Notes: generated from the letters alone by a model not told the origin. DNA of 64,000 nucleotides from Neonectria sp. B-13 (GCA_002682825.1 NOKP01000002.1:3475378-3539377); one strand, 5' to 3'. Counted from the stretch's first letter, positions 1 to 13,100 are shown. Program-made: numbers and translations.

Positions 1-3000
1 ACCGCGGTACTGCGACTATTCCGGGGTTCACTTTAGACATGGGTTTTCTTCATTTGTCTTGCTGTCCGAGTCACTCACTACCTTGGCCAACGTTTCTGGG
101 CCATCTGCTTGGCAAGGTTCCTTTCGTCGCAAACATCTTCCGCCACACCCGAATCAATGTCCAAAGGACAACGAGAAATCTTGCCGGCCAATCGCCACGA
201 CTCCCCAATTTGTTGCACACGCAGTCCAAGAGCGCCATTACCAAGAGTGTTCGTACTTGCGTGCCTAGTGAGAGTCTTAGCTCTGCTTGCTGCAGACATA
301 GGTACCGGGTCCAACGTGCAGTGTGACTTGTCACGCATCTGCAACCTCGTGCTTCCCCGGCCCTAGTGCGGACGGGTTGCCTCGATGATACGGCACCGAA
401 CACTCGTAATGCAAGAGACGGCCACGCCTGTGGCCGCGATGGGCGGGGCCTCGTCCAACCCCCGAGAATCGCAGCAACTGACGGACGCATGAAGCATTTA
501 ATGCGAAAGGAGGAGGAGGAGACACAAGAAGACACGATCGGCCGATGGTGGGCTCCTCTTCCCAGGTCCCAACAAGAAGTGGCGCCGCGGGCGGGACGGG
601 AAGACCCGCGTATCCGCTGTGCCACCAGCTCCGGCCGCCATCTCGTCTCCCGCCGGGCCGGGATGCCCAGTTGAGTTGAAGGTCGAGAGTGCCAGGACTT
701 AGCTGGACCAGGACCAGCAACCCTCGGACTTTGCTTGGACCAGATCTCCAGGAATCAACAGGTCCCCAGAGTCCAAAACTTGTTGTTGCGGGTGCAAACA
801 GAAACCGAGGCCTCGAGGGATCCCGAGCTCCAGAGGGACGGGCACTGGGAGAGAGGCAACTCGGCCTCGCGCAAGGGTCTGTCTGCGGGTCTGCGTCTCC
901 ACACTCAGCAGGTGACAGCAACTAATTGCCTAGACTACCTCAAGTATCGACACGGGAGTTAGATGAGGCCGGCAAAGAGGGTGCTCCTGCATATACTACT
1001 ACCTAGTGTGAGGTCTTTTCAGGTCAAAATGCCTGAGCAAACTGGCAACCTCGCTGCAGCATGATAATGGCATGCTCCCATGTGATTATAGGTGGCAAGA
1101 TAAGGGCACGCTTCCATATTCTGCATTCACGCACCGAGGACTGGAACGCTCTCGGAAACCCGTGTTGCGATGATGGCAACGTACAGCTCACATGCCGCAT
1201 TTGCTGTGCTCTCTGCATACAACGGCAGATACGAGGAGCATTGCCAGTTTCAGTCTCAGAAGAAGTGGTCCCTGGCCGAGTTTCCCAACACGTGGATTCC
1301 GGACTCGAGGCCTAGAAACTGAGGGACGGGAAGACGGGACCGGCAAGCCTAAATACGCACCCAAGCGGGTCGGCCTCCATAATCAGGCTTGCGATAGCAG
1401 CGAGGGGAGCATCGAGCTGGAGCTCTCGGTTCGCCGCTTCGTTAAGCTACTCCCTCTAGGTGGAAGTCTCTGATCAAAGCGGCCGAAAATTTTGTTTCAC
1501 GAATGAACCCCCTACGCCTGTGTCTGATGCGTTTGATTACAAGAAAGGGGCAGTCCCGTGCGGACTAGGCGAATGGCTTGTCATTTGGGTCTAGAGAGCC
1601 TGCAGGGAGAAGGGGCCCGCCTTAAAAGTCTTGAGAACATGAGACTTGGTTGATACATAATTGCTTATCTCATTAACGAAGAATTCACTGAGAGAGTTAA
1701 AGATGGTACCAATGGCAACACTGCGGGTAGGAGTTAGTTCTTGGATGTCCTGACATGGAGATAGGATGTTCAGTGGAGGTGTGTCTGTGAGGGCATCATG
1801 AGGAGAGTAATGTTTGTCTGTGACTGAACAAATCCCATAGAATGCCTTGTGACTTTGTCCTTAGACAACTCTGTCTTTTCACAGTCTAAATAGGGCAGTC
1901 CGACACGAAGACGAAGTCTAGATGGATGGCTTCGTAGAGGCAACCACACCATATGAGCGCAATTCAGGACTGAACACTTATACACCCTTGTGTGAATTAG
2001 AGAGACAAAAGACTGGGCTTCTGTAAGATGAAGCCGTTACTTTTCGTTTTATCACTAGTGCCTTACATCATAATCTCATACACAGGAATCTTGACTTTGG
2101 TAATGCAAGTTATTATAGTTTCCGCGCAAGCTAGAAGGATAAGTTTCAGCGAGGAAGATCTACTCTGCCATCTTTTTCTTCTACCGGGTAAAATCGATCA
2201 ACTGGAGTGTTCTCCTTAGGCAGATTAACTCGAGGTACTGTGGACATGACGTATTTGCTGGTCGCACAACCAACACTCGTTTTTACAAGGGCAACCCGTG
2301 AAAACCGGGCTCAGGAGGGGGCCATAGGACAAAGTCGTTCTTCGACACAATTTTTTACGAGTTCGCGAGGGGGGAATCTAGACGTCTAGAAGGACCCGGC
2401 GTACTATCTAGTTTGAGTTTCCAAACGCTCCGAATCGACAACAAAGTCTAGGAACCGTCCATCCACTGTGATGCTCTCAAGGACGATACTGACGCTGAAC
2501 AAGTCAATTTCGGTAGCAACTCTACAAACACTCGAGCATTTACTTATGCTGGGAAATGTTACAAAGAGGGGGCGCCAGAACCAAGTAATTAGGAGCTCCA
2601 TTCATGTCACAATTGTGATGATGACCTAATTAGCACCAAAAATTGGGCAAGCCCACAAAGATGCGATTCCATTACCCAACCCTGCTTCAGAGTTCCCAAC
2701 GCGAGGAATGAACCTGACCCATCGTGATATGCTACGAGTTGATTAACTCAGGGAACACGATGTTATCCTTGGGCTGCCGATTGGTTGTTGATGGCTCATC
2801 ATTCGTCGCACCGGCTCATCGTCGGCAAATCGAGATAGCGTCACCTAGCAGCCAGAGCTCGCTCATCTCGCTCCAACGCGGCGCGCGGCAAAAAAGACAA
2901 CTTAGATTGTCCACCACCAAACCCTCATCGCCTCCTCTAGCTCTGCGCAGTTGACAAGGCTCACCATCTCGAAACCGAACACACCCGAAGGAATCCAATT

Positions 3001-3084
3001 CCCTAGCTCCCTTCGCCTCAGACTGTGCCAAGATCTCGCGCACAGTCGTTATCTCCTTTCCCCGAGTTCCTCGCCTTCAGCTAT
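1..3084. other. Gene-free left edge and F-box gene upstream region
   Basis: I find no convincing gene here. The longest open frames (for example the minus-strand frame across 331-921) are low-complexity, rich in Pro/Arg/Ser, lack recognisable domains and overlap one another on both strands. There is no transposon, tRNA or tandem repeat that I recognise. The last few hundred bases hold the promoter and leader of the F-box gene that starts at 3085. Confidence 0.6.
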
Positions 3085-6000
3085 ATGCAACAAGAGCCTC
3101 CTGCGATTCCAGAACCTGTGACTCACCCTGGCGTTCCCACCACCACATCATCTTCTCAGCATGGCCCCCTTCACCCCGACTCCAACGGCCTCCGTCGAGT
3201 CCCTTCCGCCGGCTCGAGCGGTGGCTCCCAGCGCTCCGGCTTATCGTCGCGATGTGGCTTCCACGATGACGTTGACGTCGAGCTGCTCGACGAGGAGTTA
3301 CGCGGATTGAACCTCGGCAGCGGCACTCCTGCTCCTGGCCATCGGATCTCCGAGTATGAGAATGCCATGACTCCGCCAACCCCGAAACGGGCTCTAGGCT
3401 TCAAGGTCATCAAGCGCCCCGAAACATTGTCCGATGGTGTGAAACTTGCAGACTTCCCCAATGGTGCGCCGAAACTATCCACATACTCCTCCGCAGGATG
3501 CTAATCGTCACTCGCAGAGATCCTCACGCACATCTTGTCCCACCTGCACTCCGACTCCCATGATGCGATCGCTCTGGTCTCGAAGCGCTTCTACGCGCTT
3601 ATAACCAGCTCCCATGCGTGGAGGATGGCGTTCCTGCGATACTTTCCAGGGCATGAGGCGCTGGAGCCCAAGGTCGACGTTGACATCTGGGCAGACGATT
3701 CGTCCGACTTTGTTCGATCCGAAGCTCGTTACTTTACTCGCCTGACGCCCTTTGCGTCCTGGAGAAAAGAGTACTTGCTTAGAACCCGCTTGCTTAGAAG
3801 TCTAGCTCGTGGAAAACCCGGGTCGTCCGGGGTAGTTGGCTCATCCGTCCGAGGTGGGAAGAAGCTCAGCGCAGTTTTGACCTACAATTCCAAATTACCT
3901 TGGGCCGTGACCAACGTCCACGCTGTCTTCTCGAACGGGAACAAGCCGCCCATGGCCATTCATGGTGCATCCGATCTTGGTGCTGGAACCATCAGCGACC
4001 CGACGAGCGGAAAGGTTGAGAAATGGGGCTTCCCGGACATTTATCGTGCCATGCACTTGGACGAGGTTTTCCCTGGCCTCGTTCCATATGGTCTAGACGA
4101 CGGTCCTGCTGCTACGCCCAATGTCCTTGATGTCAGCCAACCATATGGTATTCTTGCTGGCGAAGGATTTCCAGGCGGCCAGGCCTACTTCCGTTCTGTT
4201 CAAGAGAGTGTTGGACGCTATCTGGGCGTGGACTCTGGTGTCGTGGATACCTATCCCGACATACCCAAGGTCCCTGAGACGTCAGAGGCCATTTGCAGTA
4301 CTTGGATTGCCAAGTCACCCGCTGTGCCTTTGAATACCCAGTCGATGGTCGGCATGCTCACCGGCTCAACTCTTGGTGTTGTCACATCGTACGCTATCAT
4401 GTGTGACTCGAGTGGCCCGCGACACCCAACAGGACAAATCACTGCTCGATGGGTCCTCAGCCCTGGCGTGCCCATCATTGCTCTCAAAGTTGATGACAAC
4501 TACAGTCAGAAGCGAAAAACTGCGGGCAGAGTTTGGGCAGTGGCTCTGAATGCCCTGGGGGAAGTCTACTATTTGACGGAGGTTCCGACCAACCTGTACC
4601 CTCAGACCAAGGGTGAAGATGTTACTAAGAATGCTTGGCATGCTGGCCGCTCAGTATACTGGCGCCTCCTGGAATCGACTCGACGGGTTGCTCGCCCAGA
4701 CATATTGGATAAGAACGCAACCAGGGGCGCGTACTCACCTCGATCCCCGTCGAATTCCATGAATCTGAGCAAGGGCCAGATGAATGCTGAGGCCCGAGAG
4801 ATTGAGAAATTCTTACGCCACAAACCGGCTCACTTCAGACGAGTCTGTGACGGGTGGGACATGTTGCGCAAGTTGGAGGTCGACTTTGCTAACGACGACG
4901 GCAATGGCGCTGGGGAGAACGTCTTTGTCATTGACTGTGGGCTTGCGGAAGACCGCCCTGCTTGTGTTCAGCGATATTCTCGATCTATCGTGTCCCAGGA
5001 CGTTCAATCTGCCCCAGACGATACACCGTCACCGCCTCAACCCGCGCTATCGCTGTTTGGGTCTGTTGACGCTGCCTCAGTCAAAGATTTTGAGGCTCCA
5101 GAGCAGCAGCCGCCGCCTCAGCCACCAATCTCCACACCCGCTCCGCCCTCAGATTCACTGGCTCCTCTTCATGAATGGCACAGCTGTACAATGCTGCTGA
5201 AAGGTCAGGAGCTTGCTGTCATATCGAGTAGCGCGTTGGATTCCTCTTCCAATGCTCTTTTAACATTGGCCGAAGACCCGCTCTTTGCTGTCGAGGAAGA
5301 AATCCCCGGCCGTAGATCTCGACTCCTTGCGGTTGGAACCGACAACGGGGCCGTCATCGTCTGGAACGCTCGCGCAGAATCCAAAGATATAGGCATCAAC
5401 CCACATCGCTTCATACAGACAGAATCGCCCGAAGTCTCTTGTCTAGCTCTCACTGGCCTGTATCTAGTTCATGGCGGAAGTGATGGGCTTGTTCAGGCTT
5501 GGGACCCTCTTGCTTCAACACTGGACCCGGTCAGAACAATCAATGCTAGGTCCAACGGCCGAATACCTCGGCACATGACGACGATGAACCCCGCTCTTGA
5601 TGAGGACAATTATGCGGCGGTTGGTGCAATTTATCTTGACCCCGATTCGACTGTTTTGCGTGGTGTTGTTTCCTTCGGCGCGCTCCTGCGGTATTGGGCG
5701 TATAGTTCTACTAGTCACTCAACGGGACGCAGGCGCCGCTTAAGGCATTCCGATATCCACGGCCACCTGGCGCGTCGTCGCCAGAGTGGCGATGTCTCGG
5801 GCTACATTGCTGCCGAGGAAGCCGAGCTCCGGCACGAGGAGGAGCACAGGGCTCGTGAGCAAGTTCGCCTCCGTAGTCGCTTTGGGGTGGGAGCTCTGGG
5901 CGACTTGACGGAGGAAGAGGCCCTGCAGTACGCGCAGATAGTTTCCGAGGAGGCTTTCCTCGATGAGCAGCGCCGAACGAGCGACTCGGCTGCCGATGCA

Positions 6001-6498
6001 AGTCTAGACACTGCGTCTACCTTCAGCGAAACCACGGTTGATACCATCACTCCCGAGCCAAGTATCACAGACATGACGCCCCCTACAAGTGCCACTGCAG
6101 ATGCTATCGGCCCTGTGGAAGGCGACGACGAATACGAGCAACAGATCCAACAGGCCATCCGTCTGTCTCTGCTCGAAGGCGTCAACGAAACCGACAATGT
6201 CCAGTCACCTCGGGACAACAGCTCTGGGGAGTATGAGTTCTCCGTTACCTTCAAGGCCAAGCCCAGCAAAAAGAAGAAGCAATTTCGGCCAGGCTCCCCC
6301 CAAGGCAATCAAGTCCCGATCGCTGAAGCATCGAGTCCCGTCGAACTCCGCGACGATGACCTCGAGCTCGCTCTCAAGCTCAGCATGCAGGATCAGGGCC
6401 TTCTCGTATCGGATATTGACCTGGGCGTCCAGCAGGACGAGTTCCCGCCGCTGGAGACGGAAGGCGTTGGCAAGGGAAAGGGAGTACAGAGGTGGTGA
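3085..6498 (+). CDS. F-box / WD-repeat / UIM protein
   Basis: Two exons, 3085-3463 and 3518-6498, give 1119 residues. The 54-bp intron (GTGCGC...CAG, branch CTAAT) removes an in-frame TAA at 3502 and restores an F-box core, FPNEILTHILSHL, at about residues 123-135; the box runs on to about residue 165 (VSKRFYALITSSHAWR). Weak WD-like strands lie near 729-742 (VGTDNGAVIVWNA) and 776-790 (HGGSDGLVQAWDP). Two C-terminal ubiquitin-interacting motifs follow, near 996-1014 (EQQIQQAIRLSLLEG) and 1072-1087 (LELALKLSMQD). F-box proteins link substrates to Skp1-Cul1 ubiquitin ligases, and UIMs bind ubiquitin. I infer a substrate receptor that also reads ubiquitin. Start: the first ATG of the open frame; nearer-upstream codons are not ATG. 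The substrate is unknown. The F-box and UIM calls are strong, and the full propeller is not obvious. Confidence 0.85.
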
Positions 6499-7764
6499 TG
6501 GTTGTTGAGGGATCGTGCTCCTAGTAACTGTGTTGTGTTTGTTTCAGTTCACCCAAGCTTCTGAGCAGCCTGGCATCTTGCCTGGCGCTTTAGCAAACAA
6601 TTCCTTTCTTCGCTCCTCCGTCCCCCTCGGCAGTTGCAATAGTTTTAGATGCCATTGTTTTGATCATTGCGAATAGATTATTAATAAAACTGCTCAACTA
6701 GTTTCGCCAGACATGATCTGCGTTGTGATTTCGGCGTGCCACCAATTCCCCCTCTATACCATCCTATTCCTATGCTCTAATTTAATATTTCTCTCCGTGA
6801 TTTTCTTTTTGTGGATTATAGACGGCGTCCCGTTCTCACTGCCCTGAAGGACCCATTGCCAGATAAGTGGGTGAAGTGAAGAGGTTCAGCCTAGCAACAC
6901 TTATATCAGATAGAAGCCTCCACCACTTGGCTGTATAACCCCTGATTAATTCCGAAGCCAATGTCCGACTCGCTGGTGCAGCAAGTCTTGAGATGGAAAG
7001 CTTACCGAGCCTCAATGTAGTTGAAGAGAGCCCACTTCAATGGCAGAAAGCTTTCGCCTTAACCTTCTTCATCCACCTCGGCAATGCTCCCTTGGGTCTG
7101 TGAGGTACTTATTCTCGCTGTGTTAGCTTGCGACATCTACATCATAGCCCAAAATATTACACCCAAACCAAGCTCAGCTAGCACGTCAAAAATTTCCAGG
7201 GTCTCCAGCCATCAATATCGGCTTCCCCTTATCATACCACCCTCATTATCACGCTCCTGCGAACACCTTAGGCATGATTAGCACGGATTTCAGGTCCCCA
7301 ACAGGAATATGTTTTACGTGAGGTGGAGTTCTCCGAAGGTGGGCTCGATGTATTTGGACCTGAGAACTAACTAGCCAGTTGAAGGGGACCCGGAATGGTA
7401 GGAATACGAGTTGCAGGACGGGCGAGAGCATGTTGACTACATGGAAGCCTTTTTTCTAGTGTTAAGAGGTTGAGTTTACACAGCTGTCCAAAATGCGTTA
7501 GATTGGGATGAACGATATCAGATCATCGCTGAGAGGTGCAATGTGTGATAAAATGTTAAGATGTGATATGACATTCCATGTCATCAGCAAAAATGTGTGC
7601 CATAATTATTGTACTCTGCAGGTTCCATTCATTTCCCGTTTACCAAATAAAACTCTTGTAGGGTATCATAATGCCGCAAACCCAAGGCCAAAGAGCCAGC
7701 ATCCACCATGTGTTCCAAACCAGCAAATCCTGAGAATCCGCTTCTCTGTCCGTTTTGATGCCCC
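6499..7764. other. Convergent intergenic region
   Basis: This stretch lies between two genes that converge on it and holds their 3' ends. It contains AT-rich patches such as the one around 6770-6830. I see no coding signal, RNA gene or repeat. Confidence 0.5.
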
Positions 7765-10167
7765 TCAAAGCCAAACCCAAACGCCGATCGCTATGCACAA
7801 TCCTGTCACCGCTGCTGCCAGACTCGGTTTCCGTAAATAACCCGCATTGTCCTCATTATCGTCATCTCCGCCTCTCGAACGTCCCGTTTCGGCGGGTTGT
7901 GTGCTTTTTCTTGTTGCAGTCGCCTTGATAGTTGTCACTGTCGACGAGCCGAATGGGTAACTCAATGTCATCGTCGAGATGACGACGCCGTCTGGCCCAA
8001 TCGTAATCGTTTCCCCGCCAATGAGCTTAGTGACCTTGGTCGCTTTCGGTCCAACAGTGAAGGTCGTGCCATCAATAATCACAAACGACGGACTCAGTTT
8101 GGTAATTGTGGCGCCTCCAACAATCTCATACGTAGTATCAGTCGCTTCCGCTGAAGTACCTCCCATAGTTGTGCCGTCCACGATTACACCCGAGGGACCA
8201 ATTGTGATTGTATCATCATCCACAACTTCAGACGCATCTGGTATTCCTGGCCCGTATGTCAAAGTTGTAGAGTGGAAGACATAGATGGATTGTCCTATGG
8301 CGGTAACCATTTCACCACCGGTGACGACGACATCAGTTTGATGGCCGCCAACAGCACGAAACGTTACCGTCTCGTCGTCGACCACCACTTTTCCAGGGCC
8401 GACAGATACCTTCTCGCCATTCACCGTAGTTGTTGTACCCAAAGGGGGGATTTCCAACTTGGTGCCGTCAACTACCGCTTCTGACCCCGACACAGTAACA
8501 GAAAGCCCTCCAGCAACGCCAGTCGTTGGCGTTAAGACAGTAACTACTGTTCCTACCGGCCGTGGTTTTTTCACCGTTGCTCCTTCGCCGATAACTTCAG
8601 TGGGGTATATGGTAAAAGTTCCATGGCTGACAGTCACTGTTGTTGTCTGATCTGGCCTTAGGCTGGAAAACGTCTTGTCGTTGACGATCACCTGTTCACC
8701 CCTGGCAGTGACGATGTAAGTCGTCTGAGGTTGCTGCTCCAGGCTCTGAGGGCTGTCCAGGCTCTTGGGGTTGTCTTGGTTCTGGGGACTGTCCTGGCTT
8801 CGAGGATTGTCCTGGGTCTGAAGGTTGTCTTGGCTTCGAGGGCTGTCCTTGCTCTGAGATTCGTCTTGGCTTTGGGAGTCTTGTTGGCTCTGAGGGCCGT
8901 TCTTGGCCCTTCCACTCGGTTGCGCGCTTTTGTGTTGCTGAGCAGTGATGCTCCCAGCCATCCCGGACTGGCGAAACCGAGGAACTGGTTCCGAAGGGAA
9001 CACAGTGGCGGGGTTTTTATCAGTTGTGACAAATGTGATAGTCATTCGAGACGATGAGAAAGTCTCGCCCCCTTGCTTGGGCTGATTAGGTTCCGACGAG
9101 GACGAGTAATCAGGAGCAGAATCATCAAGACATTCTGACTTAGTATCATCCTCGGAACAAGACGCGGCAGGTTGCTTGGTGGAAACGACAAATTCGCCGG
9201 TCCATGACGTAGTTGGCATGGAACTGATGAACGGTTCGTTCGAGAGGGAAAATTTAGGAGGGAGTGAAGAGCCCGTGCCGCAATAATTCGGTGTCTCAAT
9301 AGTCGGATAAGGCGGGGTGTAGCTTTGGTTCCCATAGAGGGTTATGGTGGCAGTGAAGACAATGGAGAAGACAGTTACGGGCTCATCCCCGCGGAGCACT
9401 GTACACGTGTCTGATTGCGGCCATGATGTTGTTCTTGTAGTCATGCTCTGGGATTGAGTGGTATTCCATGATGAAATGAACGAGGATACCGAAGCATGGC
9501 GGGAAGGGGTTGTTGTCGAATCGAGTTCTCTAGTGGTATTACCCGCGGGAGTGGTGGCGGGATCTGGGGTTGATGGCGGGCGCCTTTCTCCATTGGCGGT
9601 TATCCTCCGATTACCGCCTAGTTCTGATGAGGACGTAGAATTGGGTATCGAGGAGGCCGTCGTAGATGGGGAATTGGACACGGCTGTCGATTCCGTGAAG
9701 GAGTCAAGAGTTGTCAACGCAGGGTCGGAGGTCGGAGGGTTTGATCGAGTGCGGGAGGTCGAGGAGCTGGTGTCATGATCGATGTCCGAAGCTCTTGGTT
9801 TCTCGTTGGGAATTGCAATGGAAGCGGATGATTGACTGGGCTCAGCAGGCGCAGACACTGAGGAAAACAGTTCGTTGGTGGTAAACGAGGAGGAAGATGA
9901 GGAGGAAACGTCGGAGGTCGTGTTTTGCGTGGTTATTGGCACCGTGAGAGAACCGGCGGTGGCTTGTACGGGAGTCGCAATGGTGGTGGCATTCGGTGGA
10001 AGGTGCTCTGGGGCGCGGCGGCTGAAGATCTCTTGCCTTGAGTTTAGCACCACGCTCTCTCCTCTCTCGCGACCGCGGCTCAACTGTTCAAACTTACCCC
10101 ACATCACAGCCCCAGAGACCGAATGCGCGGTTGCGACTAACAACAGCCCGGCGACGTGAGCCCGCAT
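7765..10167 (-). CDS. Secreted Ser/Thr-rich repeat protein, probable GPI-anchored wall protein
   Basis: A single exon of 800 residues. An N-terminal signal peptide is visible (MRAHVAGLLLVATAHSVSGA). Residues about 50-420 are Ser/Thr/Pro-rich, as in heavily O-glycosylated wall proteins. Residues about 425-478 hold about eight hydrophilic six-residue units of the type DSPQSQ. Residues about 480-755 are built from imperfect Thr/Val/Gly units of the form VVVDGTT...GGETITIGPDGV, which look like short beta-strand repeats. The C-terminus is a hydrophobic tail (LAAAVTGLCIAIGVWVWL) after a small/polar stretch, as in GPI-anchor signals, with no cytoplasmic tail. I recognise no enzyme domain. I infer a surface or wall protein; adhesion is possible but not shown. 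The nearest upstream gene is 3.4 kb away and divergent. Confidence 0.8.
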   Translation of the reverse strand: MRAHVAGLLLVATAHSVSGAVMWGKFEQLSRGRERGESVVLNSRQEIFSRRAPEHLPPNATTIATPVQATAGSLTVPITTQNTTSDVSSSSSSSFTTNELFSSVSAPAEPSQSSASIAIPNEKPRASDIDHDTSSSTSRTRSNPPTSDPALTTLDSFTESTAVSNSPSTTASSIPNSTSSSELGGNRRITANGERRPPSTPDPATTPAGNTTRELDSTTTPSRHASVSSFISSWNTTQSQSMTTRTTSWPQSDTCTVLRGDEPVTVFSIVFTATITLYGNQSYTPPYPTIETPNYCGTGSSLPPKFSLSNEPFISSMPTTSWTGEFVVSTKQPAASCSEDDTKSECLDDSAPDYSSSSEPNQPKQGGETFSSSRMTITFVTTDKNPATVFPSEPVPRFRQSGMAGSITAQQHKSAQPSGRAKNGPQSQQDSQSQDESQSKDSPRSQDNLQTQDNPRSQDSPQNQDNPKSLDSPQSLEQQPQTTYIVTARGEQVIVNDKTFSSLRPDQTTTVTVSHGTFTIYPTEVIGEGATVKKPRPVGTVVTVLTPTTGVAGGLSVTVSGSEAVVDGTKLEIPPLGTTTTVNGEKVSVGPGKVVVDDETVTFRAVGGHQTDVVVTGGEMVTAIGQSIYVFHSTTLTYGPGIPDASEVVDDDTITIGPSGVIVDGTTMGGTSAEATDTTYEIVGGATITKLSPSFVIIDGTTFTVGPKATKVTKLIGGETITIGPDGVVISTMTLSYPFGSSTVTTIKATATRKSTQPAETGRSRGGDDDNEDNAGYLRKPSLAAAVTGLCIAIGVWVWL
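8742..8895 (-). repeat. 18-bp coding minisatellite
   Basis: About eight imperfect 18-bp units encode the DSPQSQ-like hexapeptides of the wall protein. On the plus strand they read as variants of ggctgtcctggctctgag. The units differ at several positions, so the array is not a recent perfect expansion. Length changes in steps of 18 bp would keep the frame. Confidence 0.7.
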
Positions 10168-13100
10168 GCTGGATCAATGGCCAGAGTCCTCATGTGCCCG
10201 TGGGACAGGAGGCTGGGCCTCGAGAGCGCGGAGATCGGCCGAGGAATAGAAGGTCGCAGCGACATTGGCACTGCCAGCAATGATCAGACGGTGTCTGGGC
10301 GTGGAGAGAGTCGCCTGAGGAGCGTTTGGCAATGGGAAATGGCGGATGAAAGTCAAAAAGATTGTGGGAGCCAATGCACACGGAAGATAAACCACGAGAC
10401 TGAAGACCAACGATGGAGCGAATGCATTACGACATGGATATGGCAGCCACGGCACGATGACATCCCAACACCGTCGCAACTCAGACCAGGCCCGCTGCCG
10501 GATCCTTCATTACATCCTGGGCGACCACGGACCGGGGCTCGTGCACGGGAGCTTCGTTTTGGAGTGGGCCTCCTCTGTCCGGGGGGACCCAGTTTGGGCC
10601 TTGGCCGCGGCTCCCAGACTCCCACCCTGAGCTCACCGACGACGCTGGCGTGCGCCCTCGATGCCGCCGGATGAGGAACCTTGAACCGACTAGACTAAGG
10701 GGGCTGATGGTCCGCAGCAGGGGAGCAAGGGAGAGGCGGCATGCCCGATGGAGGATCTTGGATGGCGGGCGATTTCCCAGCACTGACCGAGATGATAGGC
10801 CACCCTGTCATAGAGCCTTGTGCGTGCCGGAGCGATGATCAAGAGGCCAGAGTTTCTTCCCCAGCGTTCTCGCCCTCAATCATCCTAGGACCTGGGGTTG
10901 GGGTGAGATGAAGGTGGGTTGGATGCACAACCCTCCGGATGGCGATCACTCTTGGCAGCAGCCCAGTTGGCCAGCAAATCAGAGTAGCTGGCTCATCGGT
11001 CCGCCCAAGGCACACACTCGCTCCAATTCACCCCTCTCTCCTGAGACTTGGGTCTGTAGCTGCAGCACTTGGAACAGCAACTAAGACTCGACGACCGCGT
11101 ACTAAGCCTCATAAAGTCCGCTGCTGCTGAGCTTTTACTGAAGTAGTAGGCCGCGACACTGGGAGTTGCTCGCACAACCATCAGACCTAATATCGGTACA
11201 CAGTTAACAAGAATTCCGGTGGCCCAATCGTCAGCCCGGCCACCGCTCTAACGACAAAGAGGAGAGCAGATGATTATCATCGGTTGCTAGCGCGTAGTCT
11301 CATGGCGAAGCGGCTCCTTGGTGGAGCTGCAGGATTTTCGAGGCTCCCCGCTGGCCGAGTCATCCTGCGAATCGTCGACAACCGAATTCGCTCGCGGTCC
11401 GTCCATGCCTATGCAGGAAAATGATAGTAGTGTTCCTTTGCAGCAACACTTAGCATCTCTTGACAGGGGTGCGAGATCCTTCGACTGCTCAATGCCAACT
11501 CTACCTAGGTACGAATACTCTAAGACTTGTTAACTCTTTAACTCTCCTCCTCAGCCTGGTTTGCACAGTCGTCTGTTAACCGAACGTTACTGAATCTGCA
11601 AGTCATTGACGGGTTCCACAAGTCTAACCATGGCTGAGCTTAGTTAAAGCTTGGTGCCGCTAAGCTTGCATGATCTCATTCGAGGAGCCGGCGGGGGCCC
11701 TAACTCTTCTCGAATCCCGACCGTCGCCATCGTTTTACTACGATCCATTTACTGCAAGATTTGCTGGGCCGGTCTAAGCTGGCGTTCGGACTGGATTCGG
11801 ATCATGGGTCATGCATGGCCTGATGGATTGGGGGCCATTTCTTTACTCAAGGCATTGACTGACTCGACGGGGACATTCCCCTGTCCCCCCCCCCCCCCCA
11901 GGATCTCCCAGTCCTCTCCAAACTGTGAGCAATAAGATGCTTACCCTCCATGATTCAACCAATCACCATATACATTTGCTCAGGACGTCAGACGCATGAT
12001 GCATCGGCAAGGTCGCTCCATCCACTGCAACGTGGAGAGCAGAGGGAGCTGTCAGGGAGGGTGCGCCTCTTATCGCAACCACAACCATGGCCGCGGTGAA
12101 GGTGGGATGGTGCCTAGCCCGCCGCACTGAGTGGAACTTTACAGATCACGTTTGTTTACTGATAGCGGAATGCGCACTTCTTTGTTAATAACGTTAACAA
12201 TATTAGGCAGTTTGTGTTAAGGTGCTGCCAAGGCCAAGGATGAAAGCGCCCCCAACAATCCCACCAAACCCACGTAGGCAGGTGCCCAACGCAAGGCCTT
12301 CGGGGCTTTGGCCTGAAGGGCCTCGACTGCATCTTCATGTACTATGTATGCAGTTTTCCCACCTTCTCTTGGTGGAAGTTACCTAGCTCGCCCGGTATAA
12401 ACAACGGCAGTTTTTCCACAAACAGACATGGACCATAGCATTGCAGTTTCTCAATACCAGGGGCGATTTGGGGATGATGGCACAGCATGTGCACGCGCGG
12501 GCGGCCCATCCTGGGTTGGAAACACCACAATCCTGATGCTGATCCCAGCGTTTGATTGCCTCACAGCATGTCTGCGCTTTCACAATATACAGGAACCAGG
12601 AAGTCGATTCGACGATCTCACCTCGTAACTATCCCTCGTAACTCCTGGTAGGAACAGGAACTGATGGATGGCTATGGACTGAGTTTACTAGGTCGGTTGA
12701 CAACGGAACCAATAATGACAATGGTGAAGGTCTGCCTCGGTCTGGTCCTTGTTAGAGTCGACTGTAAAAGAGGCTGGCACTCGATACCTGTCATTCGCTC
12801 TATCTCCCCTAGGACGGCTACGGAGAAACAGAAACATGCCTGTGGATACGCGGCTGCGGAGGACGAAGAATCACACTTGGCACCCAGCAGCGCGGTGCCC
12901 ATGACTAGAACACCCGTAAACATGGGCCACCCCTGACCATCCATCCCATGGACCGCCAAGACGTCGTTCCCTATTGCCGAAGGAGAAAATGGTCGTCACT
13001 CGCCCTCTCGCCACTCATCTTTCGTTCCCGTCATCTCCGATGAATCTCCCTGGCAAGGACCGGCTTCTGGTAACCTTCTAACGCCGACTCACTGACCCTG

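Noticed and set aside
331..921. A 196-residue minus-strand frame near the left edge
   Set aside because: Low-complexity Pro/Arg/Ser text, several overlapping frames and no domain.
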